Source of the DNA: Chloroflexota bacterium
GTDB lineage: Bacteria; Chloroflexota; Anaerolineae; Aggregatilineales; Phototrophicaceae
Assembly (NCBI GenBank): GCA_020161935.1
Contig: JAIUNI010000012.1
Coordinates: 1-64,000, forward strand
Direction of reading: 5' to 3'
DNA: 64,000 nt
Part shown: piece by piece, positions 17,206-26,040 of the stretch
Layout of the letters: each line of letters begins with the position of its first letter
Position numbering within the stretch: the stretch's first letter is position 1
The notes under the pieces: model-generated
Database searches by the model: none
What the model saw: the letters and a program-made list of their open reading frames with translations, nothing else
Told to the model about the DNA's origin: nothing
Made by a program: the position numbers and the translations under genes

Positions 17206-18567
17206 CTAAGCATCATCAATCAGGTTTTGCAGCACGTCGCGCATTGCCCCGACGGTTAAATCGTTGAGGTCAGAAACCATTTGGTCGGGCGCACCGTTCA
17301 GTATATCCATCGCCGATAACCACACCCGCCGCGCACGCGCTTTGTCGCCGCTGTAGGTGTACAGGTTGCCGAGGACGAGCGCCGTCAGCGGATGCCCGTT
17401 CTGGCAGTAGAGGGCGGACTTGAAGGCGTTTTGGGCGGCGGCTTCCTGATCGCTGTCGAGGTACAGCATCCCTTTCAGATAGTGGGCATCGGCGTTGAGT
17501 GGGTTTTCGCCGAGTGCCGCATCGAGTTCGGCGTGTGCATCAGCCGTTTGGCGACGGTTGGCGAGAATATAACCGAGCAGGATATGGGCGCGAACGTCGT
17601 TGGGTTGGGTGGCGAGAAGCTGGCGCAGGGTTTGCTCGGCTTCGTCCGGTTGTTCGGCGCGGAGGAGCTGAATGGCTTCCTCATGCAGCGAGACCGGAAG
17701 GGGTTCCGCTTGGGCAGGGGCGGCTTGGCGCGGCTGCAACTGATGGTAGACGACACGGTTGCCCGCCGCTGGCAATAACGGCTTCTGGTACGCCACGCCG
17801 CCGGGGTAAAGATGCGTCAGCCAGCGTTCGCGTCCGGCGCGGACGTTTTCGGCTTGCCCCAGCAGCAGCCAGCCGCCGGGGGTGAGCGCATCGAAGAAGT
17901 TATCCTCCACCCGCCGCACGGCTTGCTCGTGCAGGTACATCAACACGTTACAGCAGCAGATGACATCCAGATTGGTTATTGGCGTGTTGGCGATGAGATT
18001 GTTTGGGGTGAACGTCACCATTTGCCGGATGAAGGGTCGAATTTGTGCGCCGGTTTCGTGTCGGTCGAAGTAGCGGTCGCGGGTTTCAGCGGGGGTGTGG
18101 CGGAATGACCAATCGCGGTAGATGCCGCGCCGCGCCACGTCGAGCGAGGTGCGGTTGAGGTCGCTGCCGATCAACCGCACGTTCGGGCGTTGTTTAGGTG
18201 AACGGTTCTCGTGCAGCGTCATGGCGAGCGAGTAGACTTCCTCGCCGGTGGCACAGCCCGCGCTCCAGATGGTGATGTCGCCTGAACGCCGTTTAAGCAG
18301 ATCGGGGAGAATAGTATGCCGGAGCCAGCCAAGCTGCGTCTGCTGGCGGAAAAAGTAAGTCTCGCCGATCATCAGCGTCCGCAGAATGGCCTGCCACGCG
18401 GCGCTGCTTTCCGTGCTGGTTTCGAGCGTCCGCGCCAGCGTGCCGAGGTCGTCGCCGCCCACTTCTTCGATGGCATCATGCAGGGCTTGAGTCGGCATGA
18501 GTCCGATGCGGCTTGCCACCAGTGCCGAGATGCTTGCAATCAGCGGTTTTACGGGCTGGATCAACAT
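17206..18567 (-). CDS. CheR-type protein-glutamate O-methyltransferase with C-terminal TPR repeats
   Basis: 453 residues. The helical CheR N-domain (1-75, with ETYFFRQ) is followed by the SAM-binding domain (WSAGCATGEE at 101-110, LIGSDLN, CCNVLMYL). From about 285 come TPR-like repeats (IQLLRAEQPDEAEQTLRQLL; AQNAFKSALYCQNGHPLTALVLGNLY in pieces). Such CheR-TPR proteins methylate chemoreceptor-like proteins and dock on them by the TPR. No other chemotaxis gene is in the window. It is the first gene of a minus-strand unit and is divergent from the secreted protein gene at 18715. Confidence 0.88.
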   Translation of the reverse strand: MLIQPVKPLIASISALVASRIGLMPTQALHDAIEEVGGDDLGTLARTLETSTESSAAWQAILRTLMIGETYFFRQQTQLGWLRHTILPDLLKRRSGDITIWSAGCATGEEVYSLAMTLHENRSPKQRPNVRLIGSDLNRTSLDVARRGIYRDWSFRHTPAETRDRYFDRHETGAQIRPFIRQMVTFTPNNLIANTPITNLDVICCCNVLMYLHEQAVRRVEDNFFDALTPGGWLLLGQAENVRAGRERWLTHLYPGGVAYQKPLLPAAGNRVVYHQLQPRQAAPAQAEPLPVSLHEEAIQLLRAEQPDEAEQTLRQLLATQPNDVRAHILLGYILANRRQTADAHAELDAALGENPLNADAHYLKGMLYLDSDQEAAAQNAFKSALYCQNGHPLTALVLGNLYTYSGDKARARRVWLSAMDILNGAPDQMVSDLNDLTVGAMRDVLQNLIDDA

Positions 18568-18714
18568 TTGATTGTTCTTATATCAACAAGCGGGTCATTT
18601 TACAGTATAGTGGTAAACAGAGGGCGCTGTGCTGTTTGCGAACATTCAAAGCTCGGTTTACTATTCATAGTTTGGCGTGTCCTTTTAAGAACCTTTTTAT
18701 TTGAGGAGATTGCC

Positions 18715-21700
18715 TTGCGCCGCTTTCTACGATTATTTGTCGCGCTGCTGCTGCTGATTGGCATCCTGTCATTCGTCGCTGTCAGCGCACAAGGGCGTTT
18801 GGTCGCGGGTGATCCCCCGGTCGCCGCGCTGATTTCGGTGTCGCAGCCGGATGCTGACGGACTGGTCACCATTTCCGGTGCGGCGGGCGCGGTATTCCCG
18901 GCGGCGCAGGTTGCCATCCGAAACCTGTATACGGGCGACAGCGTTTACACACAGGCGGGCATCACCGGCACGTTTTCAGCCGTGCTGTACGGCCCCGGCA
19001 ACACGCCGTTTTGGATTAGCCCCGCAGCCAATATCCCACAGGAAATACAAGACCGCCCCGGCTCACTCCCCGGCGGTCCCGGAACTATAGTATACGGTGA
19101 GTTTGCCCAAACGCCTACCCAATCGGGACTAACGACCCAGTTGACGATTGACGGCAGTTTTACCGACTGGGAACGCTACGCGCCGACCTCGGTGATGACC
19201 GATTTTGACCCGACTATTTTCGCCTTCACCAACACGAACAGCATCTACGTCGCGCTGGTTGGCGACAACATCCCGACGGATTACACGCTGATGGATGTGC
19301 TGTTCAACATCGACGGCACACCGCACAGTGTCCTGCTTGATCCGCGCGGGTCGGGCAGCGGGGTACTCAGCCGCGGCGTGCCGACACTCCGCGAAGTGGG
19401 AACATTCGCGCTGGCTGCCAGCCAAGATACCGCCATCGAAATTCGCTTCCCGCACGAGATGTTTATCTACCAGCAGAATCCGTCCATCGACCAATTACAG
19501 TTGCAGCAGATCCGCTTCCTCAACGCCGACGGCAGTGAACTTGCTGTTTATCCGATGCAGCTCGACGTGCCGAAGGTTGACGAAAGCGACGGCATCACGC
19601 ACAGCGGCAGTCCGAGTGGCAGCAGTTCGACGACCTTCACCCTGTCCGGCACGGTCGGCGGGGGCAGCGGTCGCTGGCAGGCGGTCGGGCATATCAACAC
19701 GCTGGCACTTCAACCCGGCGATACGCTGTCACTGACATTCGATGTGCAAATGGATGCGCCGGACGTGCCGCTGGGCTTGGTTGGCCTCAAGATGCTCGGT
19801 CGCCTGCGCTTACAGCCGGTACTCGGTGCAGATGGCGCACAGGTGGCGGGCGGCTTGGGCAGCAACAACGGTTGGTCGGACGCAAAAACGGCTTCCGGCT
19901 TGGCGATTAGCAACCTTCGCAGCGACTTCCAAATCGCGGAGGTCATCACACCCGCGAATCAGGTTATCCGGCAGGACGGCTTGCTCCTGTTTCCGGTCGA
20001 TTTCAACATCACGCTTCCGGCTGATCTTCCGGCGGGGATTTACGTGCCGCTGCTCGAAGGCTTAGGGCAGGTGGAAGATGGCGACGTGTTCGATTGGGCG
20101 GCTAGCAGTCCGTTAGGCACGGGTTCGCTGGCGGTTGGCACACCGTACACCCGTTTGCCGCTCACGCTGACCGTCGGCGATGTGCCGGATGGGCATCTGC
20201 TGTGGACGCTGTTCCAAGACGCGCCGTCGGATGGCAGTCGCGGACTGCTGGCGGCGCAGGATCAAGCGGCGTATGCGCTGGCTAACCGCGTCCACTTTGA
20301 CAACCCTACCTACATCCTGCCGAAGGGGCGTGGCGATGCCAACACGCCGATTGCCTATCCGCTTGAGCCGTATTTGCTCAACCAACTGCCGAATCAATAT
20401 GCTTTCAATGACGTGCCGCTGATCCCATTCCTGATGCCGGGTGGCCGCCTGAGTGTGAAGGTTACGCGACCGGATGGGCAGGTGGATGACCTCGGCAGCA
20501 GCCCGATTGTTCAGAATATTCTCTCCACCGCCGCGCTGGATGAACGGGTGCGCTTTGGCGAACAGTCGCCGGTAGATGTGTACCGGCTGACAACCCTCAA
20601 CAACAGCCTTACTTCCTATGTGTTCCAGCAGTACGGGGCATACAGCATCGAGATGAGCGGCAACCTTGAGGACATCTGGGGTCGCCGATACACAGGCGGC
20701 GGCACTTATAATGTCGTCATCGCCGAGCCGCTGGATGTGCTGCCGGGGGTGCTGCCCGGTACGCCGTTCGAGGTGGGCAACGCCTTCAACGCGGGGCTGC
20801 ACATCGTCCCCGGTGTAGCGGCGGATGTGACCATGATCGCGCGTATTTACCCGCTGGATGGCAGCACGCCGGTTGAGCATGTGATTAGCGGAACGGCGAA
20901 TGCATCCGGCATTTTTGCTCCGGCTGGCGAGGCGTTCACGTTTGACGTGGCGGGCGAGTATGTGATTGACTACGAAGTGCGCTATACCGACGCGACCAAC
21001 CGCTTGTGGGCTGGCAGCCTCCGCAGCGCGGGTGTCATCGCTTCTCCCGCTGGCGAGTTGATCGCCCACGGGCAGCGCGGTGTGGACGGCGTAACCAGTG
21101 TGCCGCGTCCGGCATGGTTCACCCTCTCGCAGTACGCGCCCGATGCTCAAACCCGCATGAACACGCCGTACTATACCGGTGATGTGTTGTGGCTGCCGGA
21201 TGGTGCAAGCAGCCAACTCAACCCCACCGTCAACCTGCAAGACCGAACGGGTGGCTATGCCGCGTGGTTAACCGCGAATGCGGGTGGCTTTACCGCGCCG
21301 GACAGCACGTCGCTCAACCAACTCGTGACGGAGCAAGCGCTTCCCGCCGTCCTGCTGCCGGATACCGACTCGCCGTATGCGGTTGGCTTCCAACCGGACG
21401 CGGCACCGAACCGCGCCTACAGCTATATGAGCGCGATTACACCGGCTGTCAGCGCTCGCCAATTTGTACAGGGTGGGACAGATGGGGGTTTGCCGTTCTA
21501 CTTTGATGCGAACGACCCGTTGAACCAACAGCAGGGGGCAGGGCTAAATGGCAGCCGCCCCGGTGATTACTTCTTCCTGTTCGGCGGCGCGGTTGTCGAG
21601 AATGAGGACGCGACGATTCGCAGTTCTGCGATCTATGCCTCTCTGGCGGTCGTGATTGATCCGCGCTCGGATGCGCTGGGCGCACGGGTCTACCCGCCGT

Positions 21701-22485
21701 ATCGCGGGCAGGCAGGCGGCGGCACAGGTGGGCCACTGCTGGTCACGAGCGGGCAGGAAGTCGATATGTTCTTCCACCCGACCGCCGTACGCCCCGGTGA
21801 TGTGCTGCGTGTCGGTGATACGTTCTCGCTGGCAGGGCAGGTCGCGCCGACCTTAGCGTCACAGGTCAATGTGACAGTGACCGCGCCGGATGGCAGCATC
21901 GTGCGCCAGTTCAGCGGAATTGCGAACGCCATCGGTTACTTCTACGACCCGACCAACGACTTTGCGCTTGAAGCGGCAGGGGTTTACACCGTCGATATTC
22001 GTGTCCAGCATACCGGCTTGACCTCGGTTGGCGTGATCGAACCTCCCGCGCCGAACGGTGGAGTACTCGGCACGACAGGTGGGCGTTTCAACATCTACGT
22101 GCTGCCAGCCGAAAGCGAACCGCTGCCGTGGAGCGATAACCGCACCGACTTCGATATTCCGCCCGCGCTGGCCTACAACTTCCGCTTTAGCGTCCCAACC
22201 GATTGGCAGAATGTGCAGATTTACCACACACTGAGCATCCCGTCGCAAGTGTTGGAGCAGGGGCCGCTGCGTCCGGCAGGGTTGACCCTCAGCTACCAAT
22301 ACAGCCCCTCGGTTCTGGGCAAAGCCTTCCCGAATTTTGAGAACGGCGAACAGGGTGCGGGGCCAGCCGCCGGGGATACCGTTACGCTGACGATTGTGAT
22401 GACCGGTACGGATGCATCGGGTACGCCCCAAATCCGTACACGCACGTTTACGATTGCTTTTGACCGTCTGTTTACCTTTGGATGA
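18715..22485 (+). CDS. Very large secreted beta-rich protein of unknown function
   Basis: About 1256 residues. The TTG start at 18715 has a perfect GAGGAG six bases upstream and opens a signal peptide (LRRFLRLFVALLLLIGILSF...VSAQG); the frame is open further upstream, but only through the CheR gene on the other strand. The mature protein is rich in Gly, Thr, Asp and Pro with Ig-like or beta-sandwich character (VTISGAAGAVFPAAQVAIRN, a DGSFTDWERYAP stretch like CBM9-type modules, ADVTMIARIYPLDGS, PDGSIVRQFSGIAN). No catalytic motif or anchor is recognised. It is 4 bases from the cytochrome gene, so the two are one operon, which suggests that both work outside the membrane. Confidence 0.75.
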   Translation: MRRFLRLFVALLLLIGILSFVAVSAQGRLVAGDPPVAALISVSQPDADGLVTISGAAGAVFPAAQVAIRNLYTGDSVYTQAGITGTFSAVLYGPGNTPFWISPAANIPQEIQDRPGSLPGGPGTIVYGEFAQTPTQSGLTTQLTIDGSFTDWERYAPTSVMTDFDPTIFAFTNTNSIYVALVGDNIPTDYTLMDVLFNIDGTPHSVLLDPRGSGSGVLSRGVPTLREVGTFALAASQDTAIEIRFPHEMFIYQQNPSIDQLQLQQIRFLNADGSELAVYPMQLDVPKVDESDGITHSGSPSGSSSTTFTLSGTVGGGSGRWQAVGHINTLALQPGDTLSLTFDVQMDAPDVPLGLVGLKMLGRLRLQPVLGADGAQVAGGLGSNNGWSDAKTASGLAISNLRSDFQIAEVITPANQVIRQDGLLLFPVDFNITLPADLPAGIYVPLLEGLGQVEDGDVFDWAASSPLGTGSLAVGTPYTRLPLTLTVGDVPDGHLLWTLFQDAPSDGSRGLLAAQDQAAYALANRVHFDNPTYILPKGRGDANTPIAYPLEPYLLNQLPNQYAFNDVPLIPFLMPGGRLSVKVTRPDGQVDDLGSSPIVQNILSTAALDERVRFGEQSPVDVYRLTTLNNSLTSYVFQQYGAYSIEMSGNLEDIWGRRYTGGGTYNVVIAEPLDVLPGVLPGTPFEVGNAFNAGLHIVPGVAADVTMIARIYPLDGSTPVEHVISGTANASGIFAPAGEAFTFDVAGEYVIDYEVRYTDATNRLWAGSLRSAGVIASPAGELIAHGQRGVDGVTSVPRPAWFTLSQYAPDAQTRMNTPYYTGDVLWLPDGASSQLNPTVNLQDRTGGYAAWLTANAGGFTAPDSTSLNQLVTEQALPAVLLPDTDSPYAVGFQPDAAPNRAYSYMSAITPAVSARQFVQGGTDGGLPFYFDANDPLNQQQGAGLNGSRPGDYFFLFGGAVVENEDATIRSSAIYASLAVVIDPRSDALGARVYPPYRGQAGGGTGGPLLVTSGQEVDMFFHPTAVRPGDVLRVGDTFSLAGQVAPTLASQVNVTVTAPDGSIVRQFSGIANAIGYFYDPTNDFALEAAGVYTVDIRVQHTGLTSVGVIEPPAPNGGVLGTTGGRFNIYVLPAESEPLPWSDNRTDFDIPPALAYNFRFSVPTDWQNVQIYHTLSIPSQVLEQGPLRPAGLTLSYQYSPSVLGKAFPNFENGEQGAGPAAGDTVTLTIVMTGTDASGTPQIRTRTFTIAFDRLFTFG

Positions 22486-22489
22486 ACCT

Positions 22490-24325
22490 ATGACTAACCT
22501 GAAGTTGACCAGACGGATTTCCGCCTTACTGACGTTGGGGGCGCTGCTGATTGTATGCGGCGGCTTGTGGCTGGCGTTCCCTGCCGCCTCAGTGTTCGCA
22601 CAGGGGCAGCAGCCGACCCCCTTCCCGTTGTATGCGCTGCCCGATTCGCGCCTTGCGACAACGCAGTCGTCGGGTACGCTGGCGCTCGGCAAAGACAACC
22701 GGACGCTGGTGGCAGCTAATACCTTTAATAACTCGATTTCGGTCATCACCCTACCGTCCGCGCGGCTGGTGGTGGAAATTCCGGTGGGGAATGACCCGCG
22801 CTCGGTCACACTAACGGCGGATGGCTTACGCGCCGTGACCGCCAACCGTGCTGATGGTACGCTCTCGGTGGTCGATCTGGCGACGCAGCAGGTGACGACT
22901 ATTCCGCTTGGCGGTGTTTATCCGTATGGCGTGGTGGTTGATGAAGCTGACATCGCGTATGTGTCCTTGCAGGGCAGTGATGCGATTGCGGTGGTGGACC
23001 TCAAAATCCCCTCTGTCCTCGAAACTATCCCCGTTCCTTCGTCGCCTGCGGGTTTGGCGCTGCTCGGTGATTTCCTGTACGTCACCCACTTTTGGAGCGG
23101 CGATGTCAGCCTCGTTTACCTACCGGAGTCGCGGGTGGCGCAGACCATCAGCACCGGCCTCGATACCGCCATCTCCTCGGCTATCGAGCTGGATGTGACG
23201 CGCGGCCTCGCGTATCTGCCACAAACACGCAGCAATGCCCAGAACACCGCCTTAACCTACGACACGACCGTGTTCCCCGTCATCAACCAGATCGAACTGC
23301 GTAACCTGCATGTGCAGCGTGAAAGCCGCATCGCCCTCGATACGGCTGACCAACCGGTGAGTATGCCGTTCGCGGTCGCGCTGGATCGCTTCCGCCAGTG
23401 GATTTATGTGGCGAACGCGGGCAGCAACGATATTTCGGTCATCGACCTCAACTCCGGTGTACGGCGTGGGCATATCCCTGTGGGTTCAAGCCCGCGTGGT
23501 CTCCTGCTCAACCGTGATAACACGGTGCTTTACGTCAACAATGCGCTTGAGGGGTCGCTCTCGATTATCGAAACCCGTAACCTCACGATTGTCGATAAAC
23601 TGTTCATCAGCGACTTTAATCTATCAGTCGATACCATCGTGGCGGCACAGTTGTTTTACGGCGCGGTGGATCGCCGCATGGCCTTCGGCAACTGGATAAG
23701 CTGCGCCAACTGCCACTTCGACGGCATGTCCGATAGTCGCGTATGGCAGGGCTTCGCTGACGGGCCGCGCAACACGCCCGTGCTGTACAACCTGCTGGAA
23801 ACCGCGCCGTATAACTGGTCGGCGACATGGGACGAGCTGGCGGATGCGGAACTGAAAATTCGCCAGTTGCAGGGTGGCACAGGCTTGATTACCAGCCAGC
23901 CGCTTTCCGAACCGCTCGGCAGCCCACACGCGGGGTTATCGCTCGATCTGGACTCGCTGACGGCCTACATTGCCACCTTCGCTGGCCCGACGGTGTTACC
24001 CGCCGCGAGTCCGGCAGTGCTGAGTCGGGGCGCGGAAGTGTTCAACGAGCAGGAATGCAGTACGTGTCATGCGGGCAGCGCGGGGACGGACTTCCAAACG
24101 CATGATGTGGGTACGGGCTTATCGACCACCGAGAACGCGGGGACGGCGTTTGATACCCCCGGCTTACGCTGGCTGGCGGGCAGCGCCCCTTACTTCCACG
24201 ATGGGTCAGCCGCCACACTTACCGATGTGTTCACGATGTCCGGTCAGCACCAGTTGATCCGCAGCGTGTCGTTGGAAGATATTGACGCGCTCGTCGCCTA
24301 CTTGTTATCGCTGCCGCAGGATTAA
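22490..24325 (+). CDS. Secreted YVTN beta-propeller fused to di-heme cytochrome c domain
   Basis: 611 residues. A signal peptide or N-terminal anchor (LLTLGALLIVCGGLWLAF...VFAQG) is followed by repeated beta-propeller blades (NSISVITLPSARLVVEIPVG, DGTLSVVDLATQQVTTIPLG, NDISVIDLNSGVRRGHIPVG). From about 390 come two c-type heme sites: C405-x2-C408-H409 (CANCH) and C523-x2-C526-H527 (CSTCH), with DTPGLRWLAGSAPYFHDGS between propeller and end, a layout as in MauG/cytochrome c peroxidase-like proteins. It should carry electrons or reduce peroxide outside the cell membrane. Its partner is probably the 1256-residue protein encoded just before it. Confidence 0.85.
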   Translation: MTNLKLTRRISALLTLGALLIVCGGLWLAFPAASVFAQGQQPTPFPLYALPDSRLATTQSSGTLALGKDNRTLVAANTFNNSISVITLPSARLVVEIPVGNDPRSVTLTADGLRAVTANRADGTLSVVDLATQQVTTIPLGGVYPYGVVVDEADIAYVSLQGSDAIAVVDLKIPSVLETIPVPSSPAGLALLGDFLYVTHFWSGDVSLVYLPESRVAQTISTGLDTAISSAIELDVTRGLAYLPQTRSNAQNTALTYDTTVFPVINQIELRNLHVQRESRIALDTADQPVSMPFAVALDRFRQWIYVANAGSNDISVIDLNSGVRRGHIPVGSSPRGLLLNRDNTVLYVNNALEGSLSIIETRNLTIVDKLFISDFNLSVDTIVAAQLFYGAVDRRMAFGNWISCANCHFDGMSDSRVWQGFADGPRNTPVLYNLLETAPYNWSATWDELADAELKIRQLQGGTGLITSQPLSEPLGSPHAGLSLDLDSLTAYIATFAGPTVLPAASPAVLSRGAEVFNEQECSTCHAGSAGTDFQTHDVGTGLSTTENAGTAFDTPGLRWLAGSAPYFHDGSAATLTDVFTMSGQHQLIRSVSLEDIDALVAYLLSLPQD

Positions 24326-24412
24326 GCGGCGCAACATGGGACTTGCCTAGTCGAGCAAGTTGCGTCACCATATGGCGCTAACCAGTGCGTATTTTCAATA
24401 GAAAGTGGATAC

Positions 24413-24817
24413 ATGCCGCGCGATATTTCGATTACCTATATGAGTGGCCCGCTGGATGGCAAAACGTTGAATTTTGCCCAGCCGGAGGTGGGTGAAGAGT
24501 CGATCCTGCTGATCGGCAGGCGCGAAGGGTGTGATATTCACCTGCACTTCGACAGTCAGGCTTCGCGTATTCATGCCAAAGTCGGCATCATGTCCATTCC
24601 GGTTACGGCCTCCGAGTCGGTCGAAAACCCGTATATGCTCGGCTTCTGGTTGGAAGATGGCAACAGCCGCAACGGTACCTTCGTGGAAAAAGACAGCAAC
24701 CGCATCAAAGGTCGCCTCAGCCTGCGCCCCGGTACCTTATTTCGCGTCGGTCGTACGTGGCTGCGGTTGGATGTGCCGCTGACCTACGATGCCGACAGCG
24801 ACGAATCCCGCCCGTAA
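24413..24817 (+). CDS. FHA domain protein
   Basis: 134 residues, essentially a single forkhead-associated domain: LLIGRREGCDIHL, SRIHAKV and NSRNGTFVEKDS are the conserved phosphothreonine-binding loops (GR, SxxH, NGT). It has no membrane segment. It probably reads threonine phosphorylation by a Ser/Thr kinase such as those encoded at 26-35 kb. It sits about 90 bases after the cytochrome gene and about 115 before the deacetylase-like gene. Confidence 0.92.
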   Translation: MPRDISITYMSGPLDGKTLNFAQPEVGEESILLIGRREGCDIHLHFDSQASRIHAKVGIMSIPVTASESVENPYMLGFWLEDGNSRNGTFVEKDSNRIKGRLSLRPGTLFRVGRTWLRLDVPLTYDADSDESRP

Positions 24818-24932
24818 GCCAGTCGAGCGTTGGGCGGCGAGAAGTCGTCATTCAGGCGTAGCGTTGCAGCCTATTTTAAAATCGAGAAATCAGCTCTAAT
24901 GAAGGTAATCTATTCTGCATTGGAGTAAAATA

Positions 24933-25958
24933 ATGTTCAGGGTTTCTCGTGCCTTTTTGGGATTTGTTACCGCGCTCTGCCTTTTTATACTCAACTTATC
25001 TTCTGCCCCTGTCAGCGCCCAATCCGGCGCACCGTTTCGGGTCTATATGACCTTTGAGGACGGCCCGACTGACGCTTACACCCCGCAAATCCTTGATATT
25101 CTCGCCCAATATAACGCCAAAGCGACCTTTATGATCGCCGGCAGCGAAATCGAAGGTCACGAGGCGCTCATCCAGCGTGAAGTCCGTGAAGGCCACGCCC
25201 TTATCAACCACCTGTGGTCAGAACCCGGTGTCTACGCCGGTGCGCCGGATGAACCAGTAATCGAATCCTACCTGAAAACCGAGGAAACACTGCGGGCTGC
25301 TTTGGGCGACCAACTGCCGCGCTATAATGCCCAGATCAAATTGTTCTGGCAGCCGGGGGGTGGGGCGAAGCCGCTGCCACCGATTGAGGGTGTACATGTG
25401 ATCACCTACAACTGGAACGTCAACAGCGACGACTGCGGTTGGGGTTTAAGCGGCATCGACCTCGATACTATCGCCTTCGATCAAGCGGTTATTGACAACG
25501 TACTCAACCGTCCGCAGTCCGCCGGACAACTGTATAACGTTTATGATTATGGGGATGGAGTCGTCATTGCTTTCCACGACATCAACCGTGTAACGGGGCG
25601 TGTTCTTCCGGTCATTCTGAGCGAACTCGCTGCTGCTGGCGCAACCTTTGAGGCGCTGCCGCGTCCGTGGGATACGGTCGATACGATGCCGATCAAGCTG
25701 GGTGTGCCGCCTGCTGCTGGCGAAGGCATAGCTGGCTTGCATCTCCCGGCTACCGCGCTGGAAGCCGCTAAAATCCGCTCAACGCCCGAACGCAACTACA
25801 ATGTGGTGTCATCCATTCCCGCCAACGCGACCCTTACTGCTACAGGGCGCAGTACTAACGGTTGGATACAGGTGCAGTATGAAGGCGGCACTGGCTGGAT
25901 ATTGGGCAGCCTGTTGAAGATACACGGCCCCATTCCCAGCTTGCCACACGTTGGTTAA
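24933..25958 (+). CDS. Polysaccharide deacetylase-like protein with altered active site and SH3 domain
   Basis: 341 residues. Signal peptide to about residue 30, NodB-like domain about 35-245, bacterial SH3 domain about 265-330 (KIRSTPERNYNVVSSIPAN...GWIQVQYEGGTGWILGSLL). The usual TFDDGP reads TFEDGP (E42, D43), and the usual NHTWSHP reads NHLWSEP (H93, E97). The arginine-containing third motif reads FWQPGGG, while the last motif VIAFHD is kept. Two catalytic or metal residues are thus replaced by Glu, so it may bind sugar without deacetylating, or use another metal set. A good TTGGAG site precedes the ATG; a terminator follows. Confidence 0.8.
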   Translation: MFRVSRAFLGFVTALCLFILNLSSAPVSAQSGAPFRVYMTFEDGPTDAYTPQILDILAQYNAKATFMIAGSEIEGHEALIQREVREGHALINHLWSEPGVYAGAPDEPVIESYLKTEETLRAALGDQLPRYNAQIKLFWQPGGGAKPLPPIEGVHVITYNWNVNSDDCGWGLSGIDLDTIAFDQAVIDNVLNRPQSAGQLYNVYDYGDGVVIAFHDINRVTGRVLPVILSELAAAGATFEALPRPWDTVDTMPIKLGVPPAAGEGIAGLHLPATALEAAKIRSTPERNYNVVSSIPANATLTATGRSTNGWIQVQYEGGTGWILGSLLKIHGPIPSLPHVG

Positions 25959-25988
25959 TCGCTTCTAAAAGGTCTGCTGGTTTGTGTA

Positions 25989-26017
25989 AGGGAGAGTCAG
26001 CGACTCTCCCATTTTTA
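25989..26017 (+). terminator. Rho-independent terminator
   Basis: GGGAGAGTC (about 25990-25998), loop AGC, GACTCTCCC, then ATTTTTATT. It ends the deacetylase-like gene and lies between convergent genes. Confidence 0.85.
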
Positions 26018-26040
26018 TTGGTCATCAACCCCGCTGCTTA

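Noticed and set aside
18316..18714. Upstream extension of the 1256-residue secreted protein
   Set aside because: It runs antisense through the CheR gene and lacks a ribosome-binding site, while TTG 18715 has both a Shine-Dalgarno and a signal peptide directly after it.
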